From JAXLYE01 sp046351595 (GTDB lineage: Bacteria; Myxococcota_A; Polyangia; Palsa-1104; JAEUJZ01): 64,000 nt of DNA. Where the stretch lies: contig JAXLYE010000001.1 of NCBI GenBank assembly GCA_046351595.1, positions 806,001-870,000 on the forward strand. The letters run 5' to 3'. The notes below the pieces were generated by a model. It did no database searches, had not been told where the DNA came from, and saw only the letters and a program-made list of their open reading frames with translations. Below, one piece after another: positions 26,916-37,070 of this stretch. The first letter of the stretch is position 1. Every line of letters begins with the position of its first letter. Both the position numbers and the translations under genes were made by a program.

Positions 26916-28514
26916 GTGAACCAGCAGACTGCTCCCCGGTCGTCGCGGCGGACCCGCCGCACCCTGTCCTTGTCCCTGGCCTTTTTGGGGGCCCTGTCCC
27001 TGACCCCGGCCCTCGAGGGCGCGCGCGCCGAGAGCGCACCGGCGAGCCCGGCGCTCGAAGAGGTCGGAGCCGCCGCCCTGCTCGCGCAGCAGGCCCGGCC
27101 CGAGCTCGTGGTCGACCTGGATGACCACATCAGCGACGAACGCGTGGCCAAGCTGGCGGCGCGGCTCGGCGTCCGGCTGGTCCCCAGCTCGCGCCACAGC
27201 GGCGCGCACCGCCTCTACCGCGCGCTCGTCACAGGCGAGGGCAGCGAGCGCGAGGCCGGGCGGGTCCGCGAGCGCCTGCTCACGCTGCTGCGGGCGCTGC
27301 GCAGCGAGCCCTCGGTCGAGGCCGCGGACGTGGCCCTGACCTTCCAGATCCCCGAGCAGGCGCCCGGCGCCCTCACCGATGACGCGGACCAGGCGCTGCG
27401 GCCCCGCCCCGAGAGCGGCCCGCGCACCCTCGACGACGGCGGGCACGAGCGCTTCTCGCCCAACGACCCCAAGTACCGCTACCAGTGGCACCTCGACCAG
27501 ATCCGCATGCCCGAGGCGTGGGCCTCGGCGCGCGGCGACGGTGTGGTCGTCGCGGTCATCGACACCGGCGTCGCGCCCGTCGAGGACCTGGGCGGCACCG
27601 AGCTCACCCCGGGCTGGAACTTCGTCGACAACAACGCCGACGCGCGCGACGACCACGGCCACGGCACGCACGTCGCCGGCACCATCGCCCAGACCACGCA
27701 CAACGGGCTCGGCGTCGCCGGCGTCGCCTTCGGTGCCAAGATCATGCCGATCAAGGTGCTGTCGGCCTCGGGCTCGGGCAGCGTCGCCGGCATCGCCGAC
27801 GGCATCTACTACGCCGCCGACCACGGCGCGCACGTCATCAACATGAGCCTGGGCGGGCCGTTCAACTCGCAGGTCCTGGCCAAGGCCGTGCGCTACGCCC
27901 ACGACCGCGGCGTGGTCGTCGTCTGCGCCGCCGGCAACGACGGGCGCGGGCGCGTCTCGTATCCGGCCGCCAACAGCGGCGCGCTGGCCGTGGCCGCGAC
28001 GCAGTTCGACGAGTCGACGACGTTCTACTCGAACTGGGGCCGCGAGATCTTCATCGCCGCGCCCGGCGGCAACACCCGCCTGGATCAGAACAACGACGGC
28101 GTCCCCGACGGCGTCCTGCAGAACACCGTGACCCCGGGCAACACCGCCAAGCAGGACTACCTTCTGTTCATGGGCACGTCGATGGCGTCGCCGCACGTCG
28201 CGGGCGTCGCGGCGCTGGTGGTCAGCCAGGGCGTGCGCGACCCCAACGCGGTCGCCGCGATCCTCAAGAAGTCGGCGCGCCGCCCGGCGCACTACCGCGG
28301 CAAGCACGATCCGCACTACGGGGCCGGCGTGATCGACGCGGCGGCCGCGGTGCGGCTGGCCCAGGGCTACGTCGGGACCCGCGTCGCCGCCGCCGCTCCG
28401 ACCGGGCACAGCACCGCGCCGTGGCTGGCGCTGGTCGGGCTCGGCCTGGCCGGTGCGTACGTGACGCGGCGCCGCCGCAGCGCGGTCGTTGGCGAGTCGC
28501 CGACGGTGCGCTAG
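26916..28514 (+). CDS. Exported subtilisin-like S8 serine protease
   Basis: 532 residues from GTG with GGAGG five nt upstream. Signal peptide (SLSLAFLGALSLTPALEGARA), a propeptide of about 110 residues (VDLDDHISDERVAKLAARLG), then the catalytic domain. The triad is Asp in AVIDTGVAP (about 214), His in DDHGHGTHVAGTIA (about 247) and Ser in GTSMASPHVAGVAAL (about 421); the oxyanion Asn is in CAAGNDG. The C-terminus has one helix (APWLALVGLGLAGAYV) and an Arg cluster, suggesting membrane or sorting anchoring. The stop shares a CTAG with the stop of the convergent SDR gene. Confidence 0.94.
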   Translation: MNQQTAPRSSRRTRRTLSLSLAFLGALSLTPALEGARAESAPASPALEEVGAAALLAQQARPELVVDLDDHISDERVAKLAARLGVRLVPSSRHSGAHRLYRALVTGEGSEREAGRVRERLLTLLRALRSEPSVEAADVALTFQIPEQAPGALTDDADQALRPRPESGPRTLDDGGHERFSPNDPKYRYQWHLDQIRMPEAWASARGDGVVVAVIDTGVAPVEDLGGTELTPGWNFVDNNADARDDHGHGTHVAGTIAQTTHNGLGVAGVAFGAKIMPIKVLSASGSGSVAGIADGIYYAADHGAHVINMSLGGPFNSQVLAKAVRYAHDRGVVVVCAAGNDGRGRVSYPAANSGALAVAATQFDESTTFYSNWGREIFIAAPGGNTRLDQNNDGVPDGVLQNTVTPGNTAKQDYLLFMGTSMASPHVAGVAALVVSQGVRDPNAVAAILKKSARRPAHYRGKHDPHYGAGVIDAAAAVRLAQGYVGTRVAAAAPTGHSTAPWLALVGLGLAGAYVTRRRRSAVVGESPTVR

Positions 28515-29377
28515 CCGACCAGCGGCGGCGCGCCGGTCAGCTCGAGCGAGCGCTCATAGAGCTCGCGCTGCAGCCGGGCGTCGCGCGCGCCCGGGTTGAT
28601 GGCGGCGGGGCGGCGGCTTGAGTAGTAGCCGCCGGTCGCGCCGCCCGCGGCCCCGGCGCCGGGCCCGAACTGGGGCTCCAGCGCCAGCATCACCGACGTC
28701 GCGGCGCCCTCGGCCAGCGAGTCCGGGCCGCGCATCTGGAAGCCCTCGGTGAGCAGCTTCGTCGAGACCACGCCCGGGTGCAGCGCGTTCGTGGTCACCG
28801 CCCGCCCGGCCGCGTGCAGCCGCCGCGCCAGCTCCAGCGTGAACAGCACGTTGGCCAGCTTCGACGCGGCGTAGGCGCTGTAGCCGTCGAAGCGGCGGCG
28901 CTCGAAGTGCAGGTCGTCGAGCGCGATCTGGCCGCGGTTGTGCGCGACGGAGCTGACGTTGACGATGCGCAGGAGCGCCCGGCCCGCGCCGCCCCGGTCC
29001 GCGAGCAACAGGTGCGTCAGCAGGAACGGCGCCAGGTGGTTCACGGCCAGCGTGCGCTCGAAGCCGTCGACGGTGACAACGCGCTGCTGCTCGAACACGC
29101 CGGCGTTGTTGAGCAGGACGTGCGCGGCCGGCAGCTCCGCCAGCTTCTGCGCCAGCCGCCGCACGTCGTCGAGCACGCTGAGATCGGCCTGCGCGGTCCC
29201 GGCCACCGCGTCCGCGGCCACGGCGCGCAATGCGGCGGCGGCAGCCTCGATGCGCTCGGCCCGGCGGCCGTGCACGATGAGGCGGGCCCCGCGGCGCGCC
29301 AGCTCCAGCGCGGTTTCCAGGCCGATTCCGTCGGTCGATCCGGTCACCAGCACGATCGGGCGCGAGCCTTCCTGCAT
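28511..29377 (-). CDS. Short-chain dehydrogenase/reductase, retinol-dehydrogenase-like
   Basis: 288 residues from ATG 29377, with a strong GAGGAGAGGA ribosome-binding site. Rossmann motif VTGSTDGIG, NNAG in LLNNAGVF, catalytic Ser in NVSSVAHN and YAASK. The cofactor is probably NADPH (basic HGRRAERIE after strand 2). The C-terminal insertion GPGAGAAGGATGGYYSSRRP matches the extended group of retinol-dehydrogenase-like SDRs (GxYYS). Substrate unknown. Tail-to-tail overlap with the S8 protease gene. Confidence 0.9.
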   Translation of the reverse strand: MQEGSRPIVLVTGSTDGIGLETALELARRGARLIVHGRRAERIEAAAAALRAVAADAVAGTAQADLSVLDDVRRLAQKLAELPAAHVLLNNAGVFEQQRVVTVDGFERTLAVNHLAPFLLTHLLLADRGGAGRALLRIVNVSSVAHNRGQIALDDLHFERRRFDGYSAYAASKLANVLFTLELARRLHAAGRAVTTNALHPGVVSTKLLTEGFQMRGPDSLAEGAATSVMLALEPQFGPGAGAAGGATGGYYSSRRPAAINPGARDARLQRELYERSLELTGAPPLVG

Positions 29378-29490
29378 GTCCTCTCCTCTTTGCGGCACAA
29401 GGGCAGAGGACCATGGTACCGCGGCCGGCCGCGCGGGATTGCTGCGGCCCGCCGGCGTGACCAGCGCTCAGCGCGCGAGCGCGCGCGCCG

Positions 29491-31569
29491 TCACTCCAGC
29501 ACCGGCGGCCGGTCCGGCGCCTCGACGTGGCTGGCGAGGAAGCGCGACCAGGCGTGCCGCGCCGCCCACAGGTCGAAGATGACGAAGTGCCCGTCGTCCT
29601 TGGGCGGCGCCACGTACTGGCGCAGGCCGCCGGTCACCTGCCCGCCGGCGACGTTGCCGCGCACCGGCCCGCTGCCCCAGCGCGGCATGTCCGCCCCGGC
29701 CACGGCCAGCCCCGACAGCTCGTGCAGCTTCGGCTCGAGCGGCTGCACCCCGAGCGACAGCGCGAACGCCTCGATGTTCGGCACCGGCGTGTAGTGGTCG
29801 ATGAGGCCCATGGTCTGGAACACGCTCTTGGGCGGCTGCCCCGGCGGCGGCCGACGGAACAGGAGCGGCCCGTAGTTATTCGGATCCGACGACTCGAAGA
29901 ACGCCTGCAAAAGGTTGAGCAGCGGGTGGTCCGGGCCCGCCGGCTCCTGCAGGAGCGACATCACCAGCCCGCCGATGTCCGTCGGCTCGCTCTTGTGCAG
30001 GAGCGACAGGATCAGCACCGACCCGGCGCCCGAGAGCACGCCGGCCTTGACCTTGGGCTCGGCCGCCAGGAACAGCGGCCCGGTCAGCCCGCCCTGCGAG
30101 TGCCCGACGAAGTAGATGCGCCTCGGGTCGAAGCGGATGGCGCGCCCGGTGACCGGCGCCTTGTCGACGGAGAAGCCTTCGACCAGCCGCAGCAGCTGGA
30201 AGTCGTCGGCGGCGCCCTGCTTGACGTTGTCGCGCGCGGCCAAGAGGTTCTGGATGTTGAAGAACGTCACCTCGGGGTCCGCCCCCGACGGGTCGCGCGG
30301 CCCGTGCAGCACCTGGTCGATGCTGATCATGGCCATGCGCACCGGCGGCTTGCCGGCGTCGGCGCCCTCGCGCTCGACGAGCGCGGCGCGAAGATCCAGG
30401 CTCTCGCGGATGAATGTCTGGTAGTCGCCGCCGGTGCCGTGCGCGTAGAGGATCACGGGCCAGCCCTCGGGCGGCGGGCTGCCCGTCGGCACCGCGAGGG
30501 CGAAGCGCAGCTTCTCGGTGCGCACCACCTGCGGCGCGCCCTTGCCGTCGAGGCGCAGGCCGCCGCCGTCGTCCCAGTAGGGCGGCTCGCCGTCCTGGAA
30601 GTTGGGCGACTCGTAGGTGCCGACGAACACGTCGGTCAGTCCGTCATGGTTGCGCAGGTAGCGCAGGTCACCGGGCACCGGCGCCTTGGCCTGGCCGTAG
30701 ACCGCCTGGCGCAGCCGCAGCATCGGCGAGGTCGCGTCCTGCGTCGTGAACACCGTCGCCGCGACCACGTCCTTCGGGTCCACGCCGCCGCGCTGCAGGT
30801 AGTCGCGCAGCGGCGCGTAGCGGTGCCACGCCGTGCGGTAGGGCTCGTCCTTGGGCGCCTCGCTGCCGAGCAGGCGCTCGAGGTCGGCGCTGCGCTGCAC
30901 CCGCTCGCCGCCGGCGCCGCGCAGCTTGCGCAGGAGCACCGCCGCGTACGTCGTGCGCTCGCGCAGCGGCAGCCCCGGCACCGGCAAGAGCGACAGCCAG
31001 TTCGGCCCGATCGAGCGGCCCTCGTCGGTGTGGAAGGCGGCCAGCACCGGCGCGCGCTGCCCGTAGCCGGGCGAGCCGGCGGTGACGTCGATGACCTGGG
31101 CGCTCGACTCCGGCGCGATCGACGCGGCGGGGCTCTGCGGCAGCGACAGCGGGTCGAGCGGCGCGGCGAAGCGGAAGTAGATGGCCGCGCCCGGCCCCGC
31201 GCCCGGGATCCTGCCGTCGATGAGATCGAGGTACCGGCCGGGCGTGCCGCGCTGCCGCGGGATGCGCGACAGGTCGTAGCCGGCCAGCAGGTCCGCCTCG
31301 CCGATCGGCTGCTCCGCGCTTGGCGGATCCGTCGGTGACGTGGCGCGCGGGCGGAGCCGCAGGTCGCTCGGGAAGGGCAGCGCGAAGAAGTCCGTCGCGG
31401 CGGTATCGGCGCTGCCGCCGGGCACGACGTGCAGCGCCTCGATCGCCGGCCCCTCGGGCTCGCCGCACCCGGGCCCGGTCAGCACCCCGACGAGCGAGCC
31501 CAGGCTCAGCGAGAGCAACAGCGGCAGCGATAAGCGACGAGCAGGCAGGCGGCGGGCTAGGCGCGACAT
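29491..31569 (-). CDS. Exported alpha/beta-hydrolase (large lipase/esterase-like)
   Basis: 692 residues from ATG 31569. The signal sequence (LSLPLLLSLSLGSLVGVLTG) ends at PGC, a poor lipobox. After a region of about 300 residues beginning FFALPFPSDLRL (typical of bacterial virginiamycin-B-lyase-unrelated 'Ig-like plus hydrolase' esterases), the hydrolase core shows YAHGTGGDY and the nucleophile elbow FVGHSQGGLTGP. A late DGHFVIFD gives the catalytic His. Probably hydrolyses an ester in the envelope; the substrate is unknown. TATGGT lies exactly 6 nt before the ATG and there is no Shine-Dalgarno. Confidence 0.8.
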   Translation of the reverse strand: MSRLARRLPARRLSLPLLLSLSLGSLVGVLTGPGCGEPEGPAIEALHVVPGGSADTAATDFFALPFPSDLRLRPRATSPTDPPSAEQPIGEADLLAGYDLSRIPRQRGTPGRYLDLIDGRIPGAGPGAAIYFRFAAPLDPLSLPQSPAASIAPESSAQVIDVTAGSPGYGQRAPVLAAFHTDEGRSIGPNWLSLLPVPGLPLRERTTYAAVLLRKLRGAGGERVQRSADLERLLGSEAPKDEPYRTAWHRYAPLRDYLQRGGVDPKDVVAATVFTTQDATSPMLRLRQAVYGQAKAPVPGDLRYLRNHDGLTDVFVGTYESPNFQDGEPPYWDDGGGLRLDGKGAPQVVRTEKLRFALAVPTGSPPPEGWPVILYAHGTGGDYQTFIRESLDLRAALVEREGADAGKPPVRMAMISIDQVLHGPRDPSGADPEVTFFNIQNLLAARDNVKQGAADDFQLLRLVEGFSVDKAPVTGRAIRFDPRRIYFVGHSQGGLTGPLFLAAEPKVKAGVLSGAGSVLILSLLHKSEPTDIGGLVMSLLQEPAGPDHPLLNLLQAFFESSDPNNYGPLLFRRPPPGQPPKSVFQTMGLIDHYTPVPNIEAFALSLGVQPLEPKLHELSGLAVAGADMPRWGSGPVRGNVAGGQVTGGLRQYVAPPKDDGHFVIFDLWAARHAWSRFLASHVEAPDRPPVLE

Positions 31570-31575
31570 GGCGGC

Positions 31576-31581
31576 ACCATA
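31576..31581 (-). promoter_or_regulatory. TATGGT box 6 nt before the hydrolase start
   Basis: Minus-strand TATGGT-N6-ATG with no Shine-Dalgarno, predicting a leaderless mRNA that starts at the ATG. Confidence 0.5.
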
Positions 31582-31795
31582 CCGTCGCGCCGGCGCGAGC
31601 CACAAGCGCCGCGTAGCGCCCCCGCAAGGCCCGGGCGTCCGCGCCGCCGGACACCGTCCGGGATGCGGACAAGGGCAGGCTCAGGCCGCAGAGGTTCTCG
31701 ACGGAGAAAACGCGCCGGCCGGCGGCACGACGCGTGCTTTGACGGCGCCGGCTCCCGCAAACCCGCTCCCTGCCTCGTGTCCAGGAGGTCGCTCG

Positions 31796-33673
31796 ATGTC
31801 TCGCCCCGTCCCTGCCCGTCTTTCATCTGCGTCAACCGCCGCGTCGACCGTGGTGGCCGCCGTGGCCGCACAGCTGCTCGGCCTGATCGCCTGCCGGCCG
31901 CCGCTGCCGGGACCGTCGGACCCGCCGCCGCAGCTCGACGAAGCGCGCCTGCAGCAGGCGCAGGATGCGGCGCGGGCCGAGCTCGATCGCACCTACGGCG
32001 GCCGGATCAAGACCCGGCTGCGCCCCGAGCTCGGGACCGTGGCCTTTGCCCAGGCCGAGGCCGGTGCCGTGCCGCTGTCCGGCGCCTCGTCGCCGAGCAG
32101 CGCGCTCGTGCAGTGGGTCCTGCGCTTCCGCGCGCTCTACGGCGTCACCGACGCCAGCGACCTCGATCCCGAGCGCACCGAGGTCGACGAGCGCGGCCTG
32201 CGCCACGTGCGCCTGCGCCAGGAGCGCCGCGGCGTCCCGGTCTGGGGCACGGTGCTCGTCGGGCACCTCGACTCGCGCGGGTCGCTGGTGGCGCTGCACG
32301 GCCGGCTCGTGCCGCTCGCCGCCTGGCCGCTCGCCGAGCCCGTGCCGACGCTCGCGCCCGAGGAGATCCGCCAGCTCGCGCTCGGGCTCGTGCGCAGCGA
32401 GGCGCCCCAGGCCAGCGTGACCGCCGGCGCCCCGAGCCTGTGGTACCTGCCGGTGGGGCGCCGCCTGGCGCTCGCCTACCGCGTCGAGGTCAGCGGCCAG
32501 CTCGGTGCGCTGCCGCTGCGCATGGCGCTGTTCCTTGATGCCCACGGCGGCACCTCCCTGGCCCGCGAGGATCTGGTCGCGGCGCTCGACGTGACCGTGC
32601 CGGCCACCGGCCGCGGGCGCGGCGCCCTCGGCGACGAGCGGACGCTCGCGTTGAGCCAGCGCGGCGAGACGTACTCCCTGGAGGATCCGACCCGCGGCGG
32701 CGGCCGCACCACCAGCCTCGGCCTCGGCGAGCGGCTGCCCGGCAAGACCGTCACCAGCAAGCAGCCCGATCGCTGGGACCCGGCCGGCCACGCCGTCGAT
32801 GTGCACGCCCACCTCGCGACGCTGTGGGACTACTTCGCGCGGGCGCACCGGCGCTTCGGCTGGGACGGCAAGGGCCACGGCCTGACGGCGATGACGCTCG
32901 CGGACGACGTCACGGCGCCCGGGCAGCCGGCCGCGCTGGCGCTGTTCGACGGCGAGCGGCTTTTGTTCAGCGGCGGCGACAAGAAGCTCGTGATGCCGCT
33001 CGGCGCGGCGCTGGACGTGGTGGCGCACGAGTACGCACACGCGGTGGTGCGCAGCGCCGCCGACCTGGCCGGGACCGGCGAAAGCGGCGCGCTCGACGAG
33101 GGGCTGGCGGACCTGTGGGCGTGTCTGATCGAGCAGGCGGCCGGAGCGCCGACGGGACCGGACCCGAGAGCGCCGGACGGGCCGGGAGCGCCGCCGGCCG
33201 AGGGCGCCTGGACCGTCGGTGAGCGCATCTACCGACCGGCGCAGGGCCCGGCGGCGCTGCGCGACCTGGCCGATCCGCGGCGCACCGGTCAGGCGCGGAC
33301 GCTCGACGAACTCATGACGGACGCGGCGAGCCCGCCGCTCAGCCTGACGGATCTCGGCCTGCTCTCGGCGCTCGGGCGGTCGGCGCGCCAGCACAACGCC
33401 GGGCTGCCCGCCCACGTCGGCTACGAGCTCGCGCAGCGCATCGGCGCGCAGAAGACCGCGGCCGTGGTCTACCGCGCCGTGACGCTGTACCTGCACCGCT
33501 ACGCCGACTTCGCCGACGCCGCCGACGCCATGGCCGCGGCCGCGCGTGACCTGTACAGCCCGCCCGCAGTCCCCCAGGGGAGTCCAGCGGGCGGCCCCGC
33601 AGCGGCCAGCCCCGAGGTGCGCGCGGTCGTCGAGTCCTGGGCCGCGGCGGGCGTGCGCGGCCTCGGGCGCTGA
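31796..33673 (+). CDS. M4-family (thermolysin-like) metalloprotease lipoprotein
   Basis: 625 residues from ATG 31796, with AGGAGG seven nt upstream. Signal peptide with lipobox LGLIAC, then an FTP/PepSY-type propeptide (VQWVLRFRALYGVTDASDL; VRLRQERRGVPVWGTVLVGH). The catalytic domain has HEYAH (about residue 411; zinc His and catalytic Glu) and the third ligand in SGALDEGLADLW. AHLATLWDYFARAHRRFG is the M4 hallmark region. It would act at the cell surface or outside the cell, in predation or protein scavenging. The late part carries a Gly/Pro-rich insert. Confidence 0.92.
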   Translation: MSRPVPARLSSASTAASTVVAAVAAQLLGLIACRPPLPGPSDPPPQLDEARLQQAQDAARAELDRTYGGRIKTRLRPELGTVAFAQAEAGAVPLSGASSPSSALVQWVLRFRALYGVTDASDLDPERTEVDERGLRHVRLRQERRGVPVWGTVLVGHLDSRGSLVALHGRLVPLAAWPLAEPVPTLAPEEIRQLALGLVRSEAPQASVTAGAPSLWYLPVGRRLALAYRVEVSGQLGALPLRMALFLDAHGGTSLAREDLVAALDVTVPATGRGRGALGDERTLALSQRGETYSLEDPTRGGGRTTSLGLGERLPGKTVTSKQPDRWDPAGHAVDVHAHLATLWDYFARAHRRFGWDGKGHGLTAMTLADDVTAPGQPAALALFDGERLLFSGGDKKLVMPLGAALDVVAHEYAHAVVRSAADLAGTGESGALDEGLADLWACLIEQAAGAPTGPDPRAPDGPGAPPAEGAWTVGERIYRPAQGPAALRDLADPRRTGQARTLDELMTDAASPPLSLTDLGLLSALGRSARQHNAGLPAHVGYELAQRIGAQKTAAVVYRAVTLYLHRYADFADAADAMAAAARDLYSPPAVPQGSPAGGPAAASPEVRAVVESWAAAGVRGLGR

Positions 33674-33768
33674 CGCCGTCAAGGGGATGCGCCTGGGGCG
33701 ACGCCGGCGGCGTCCGCTCGCACCTGGCTTGCCTCGGGCCGGCGCGGTGGAAGAAAATGGAGGGCTCG

Positions 33769-34650
33769 GTGAGCCCAACCATGCGGACCCTGACGACCTC
33801 CATGACCCTGATCGAGCTGCTGCAGGAGCGGGCCTACACCGCGGCGCAGCTCAAGGCGCACCCGCTGACCGCGGAGCTGGCCCATGACTACGACGAGCTG
33901 CACATCGCGTGGCTGCGCGTCCTCGACGAGGAGATCCAGCTCGCCGAGGCGGTGGTGACGGCGCAGGCGCTGGCGCGCGCCGTGGACGCCGAGCTCGATC
34001 GCCTCTTCGACGCCGTCATCGCCGAGGTGCGCACCGGCAACGTCGCCGAGCCCGAGGCGCTGTTGCGGCGGCTGCTCGGGACCCAGCGCCCGCAGGACGC
34101 GCGGCGGCCGGTGCTCGGCGAGCAGCTCGAGCTGATGCGGCGCTGGCCGGCGGTGCTGTTTAGCACCAACGTCGAGCCCCTGCACCGCATGGCCGCGGCG
34201 CTGACCGCGGCGCTCGCGCAGGGTGACAAGGCGGCGACCGATCGGACGCGGGCCGAGCGGGCGCTGACCGACTTCGAGCAGAGCGGCGAGCGCAGCGAGT
34301 TCATCGAGCGCTTCAATACCCTGCGGCGCGCGACACGCGAGCGGCTGGTCGGGCTGCAGCAGCAGCACGCCGACCTGCCGACGGACTTCGCCAGCCGCTT
34401 CTTCCAGCAGCCGGAGCGCACGCCGCGGGTGACGCTGGCGTCGCTGGAGCAGCAGATCAAGCGGCTGGAGGCGCAGCTCGCGCAGAAGAAGGCGCAGCAC
34501 GAGGAGCTCGTGGCCAAGCGCGCCGAGAGCGAGCGGGCCCGTCGCTCCGCCGAGCAGCGGGCGCTGCGGACCGAGCTGCAGGCGCTTGAGGAAGAAGAGA
34601 GGGCGCGCGCCGCCCGGATCGCCGAGCTGCGCCAGAAGCTGGTCGAGTAA
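33769..34650 (+). CDS. Coiled-coil protein of unknown function
   Basis: About 293 residues. GTG 33769 is chosen because GGAGGG lies four nt upstream; ATG 33757 and ATG 33781 are in frame. The protein is almost entirely helical. The last 80 residues are a clear coiled coil (LASLEQQIKRLEAQLAQKKA, then QHEELVAKRAESERARR), ending in the heptads RIAELRQKLVE. No signal peptide, helix or catalytic motif. Not recognised. It converges on metK. Confidence 0.7.
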   Translation: MSPTMRTLTTSMTLIELLQERAYTAAQLKAHPLTAELAHDYDELHIAWLRVLDEEIQLAEAVVTAQALARAVDAELDRLFDAVIAEVRTGNVAEPEALLRRLLGTQRPQDARRPVLGEQLELMRRWPAVLFSTNVEPLHRMAAALTAALAQGDKAATDRTRAERALTDFEQSGERSEFIERFNTLRRATRERLVGLQQQHADLPTDFASRFFQQPERTPRVTLASLEQQIKRLEAQLAQKKAQHEELVAKRAESERARRSAEQRALRTELQALEEEERARAARIAELRQKLVE

Positions 34651-34739
34651 CCAGTCAGCGGGCTGCACCGGTCCGCGGTCGTGCGGCCGGCGTGCGTGTC
34701 TGTGGGGTCCGGAGGATCGGGCGAGCGCGCGGCGGGTCA

Positions 34740-34800
34740 CTGCTCGCCGCGGCGCCGGCTGCTCGCCGCCGCGGCCGACTGCTCGCCGCGGCGGTCGACG
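34740..34800. repeat. Threefold repeat of about 20 bp
   Basis: Three units beginning (A)CTGCTCGCCGC near 34739, 34759 and 34778, each followed by a variable GC-rich part ending CGGC or CGACGG. They lie in the 158-bp gap between the convergent coiled-coil gene and metK. Confidence 0.75.
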
Positions 34801-34808
34801 GCGGGGGC

Positions 34809-35987
<1,179 letters not shown>

Positions 35988-36102
35988 CTGGCTCTCCTTG
36001 ACGTACGTACGAGCTAGGTGTTGCTGGACGAATCCGACGAACCGGTCTGCGAAACGAGCCGCGCGCAGCGCGACAATTCGGGGTGTTTTCTTTCAGTGAC
36101 GG

Positions 36103-36357
36103 CTAAAAGTCAACGTAGATGAAGCCCTGCGTCTCGCCGCTGGGGCCGGAGGCGAACAGGAGCAGGAGCACCAAGAGGATACACACGAGCAGCCCCAGCC
36201 CCAGGTCGCGACCGAGGCTGCGGAGCGGATCGGGCGAGCGCGCGCCGCCAAGAGGACGGGCAGCCCCTTCCCCCTGCGGAACGGGTCCGGGCAGCCCGGC
36301 CAGTCTGGCCTGTTCGGTGCGGGCGTCGGCGCCAGTCGGGTCGGCGGGCGGTGTCAT
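36103..36357 (-). CDS. Small single-helix membrane protein
   Basis: 84 residues: a polar Pro/Gly-rich N-terminus, one helix (LGLGLLVCILLVLLLLF) and the tail GETQGFIYVDF. The helix plus a final FIY-x-x-F recalls DUF5989 small membrane proteins, which end FIYTLF, but this is only a resemblance. It lies between greA and metK on the same strand and may be cotranscribed with either. Function unknown. Confidence 0.6.
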   Translation of the reverse strand: MTPPADPTGADARTEQARLAGLPGPVPQGEGAARPLGGARSPDPLRSLGRDLGLGLLVCILLVLLLLFASGPSGETQGFIYVDF

Positions 36358-36394
36358 GACGCGGATCGTGCGGGCCGCGGTCCTGCGGTCAGCG

Positions 36395-36470
36395 CCTTGG
36401 CCTGGGCCTCGGTCTTGGGCCTTGGTCCGGGACCCTGGGCTTGGGCTTGGGCCTTGAGCCCTGGGAATGA
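36395..36470. repeat. Imprecise 6/12-bp repeat (CTTGGG/CCTTGG)
   Basis: Low-complexity run of CTTGGG, CCTTGG and CCTGGG words between the small membrane protein gene and the end of greA. Periodicity is about 6 or 12 bp and imperfect. Confidence 0.6.
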
Positions 36471-36504
36471 CGCGGGCCAGCGTCGGACGCAGCGCGGTCG
36501 GGCG

Positions 36505-36990
36505 CTACTCCAGCGATACGAACTTCACCGCGACGATCTCGTACTCCTTCGAGCCGCGCGGGGTGCGGACTGTGACGGTGTCGCCGGCCTCGCGGCCGAT
36601 CATCGCGCGCGCCACCGGCGAGGTGAAGCTCATGCGCCCGGCCTTGATGTCGGCCTCGTGCTCACCGACGATGGCGAAGGTCTGGCGCTCGCCGCTGTCG
36701 GCCTCCTCGATGGTCACCGTGGCGCCGAAGACGACCTTCTTGCCGGACAGCGTCGTCGGATCGATGACATCGGCCAGCGCGACGAGCTCCTCGAGCTTGC
36801 TGATGCGGCCCTCGTTGTGGGACTGCGCCTCTTTGGCCGCGCTGTACTCCGCGTTCTCCGAGAGGTCGCCGTGGGCACGGGCCTCTTCGATGGCGCGCAC
36901 GATGCGCGGGCGCTCGACCTCTTTACGGTTCCGGAGCTCGTCCTTCAGTGCGGTCAGGCCGCGACGGGTCATCGGGTGCTTGTCAGCCAT
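36505..36990 (-). CDS. greA: Transcription elongation factor GreA
   Basis: 161 residues, the normal length. The N-terminal coiled coil carries the tip acidic loop ARAHGDLSENAEYSAAKE, and the C-terminal FKBP-like domain ends GKEY-like SKEYEIVAVKFV. It rescues backtracked RNA polymerase by stimulating transcript cleavage. It is divergent from the pseudokinase gene, with only 80 bp between the starts. Confidence 0.97.
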   Translation of the reverse strand: MADKHPMTRRGLTALKDELRNRKEVERPRIVRAIEEARAHGDLSENAEYSAAKEAQSHNEGRISKLEELVALADVIDPTTLSGKKVVFGATVTIEEADSGERQTFAIVGEHEADIKAGRMSFTSPVARAMIGREAGDTVTVRTPRGSKEYEIVAVKFVSLE

Positions 36991-37058
36991 GGTTCACACG
37001 CGGAGAAACAGAATGCCCGGGGGGCGAAAAGGGGCGCAAGGCCAAAATCGATACCTGA

Positions 37059-37064
37059 TATTCT
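37059..37064 (+). promoter_or_regulatory. TATTCT extended -10 box, 6 nt before the pseudokinase GTG
   Basis: TGATATTCT forms an extended -10; six nt separate it from GTG 37071. There is no Shine-Dalgarno. A leaderless transcript is predicted. Confidence 0.5.
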
Positions 37065-37070
37065 GGGGCC

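Noticed and set aside
35988..36102. SAM riboswitch upstream of metK
   Set aside because: No SAM-I, SAM-II or SAM-IV core motifs or kink-turn are visible; only a short self-complementary ACGTACGT.
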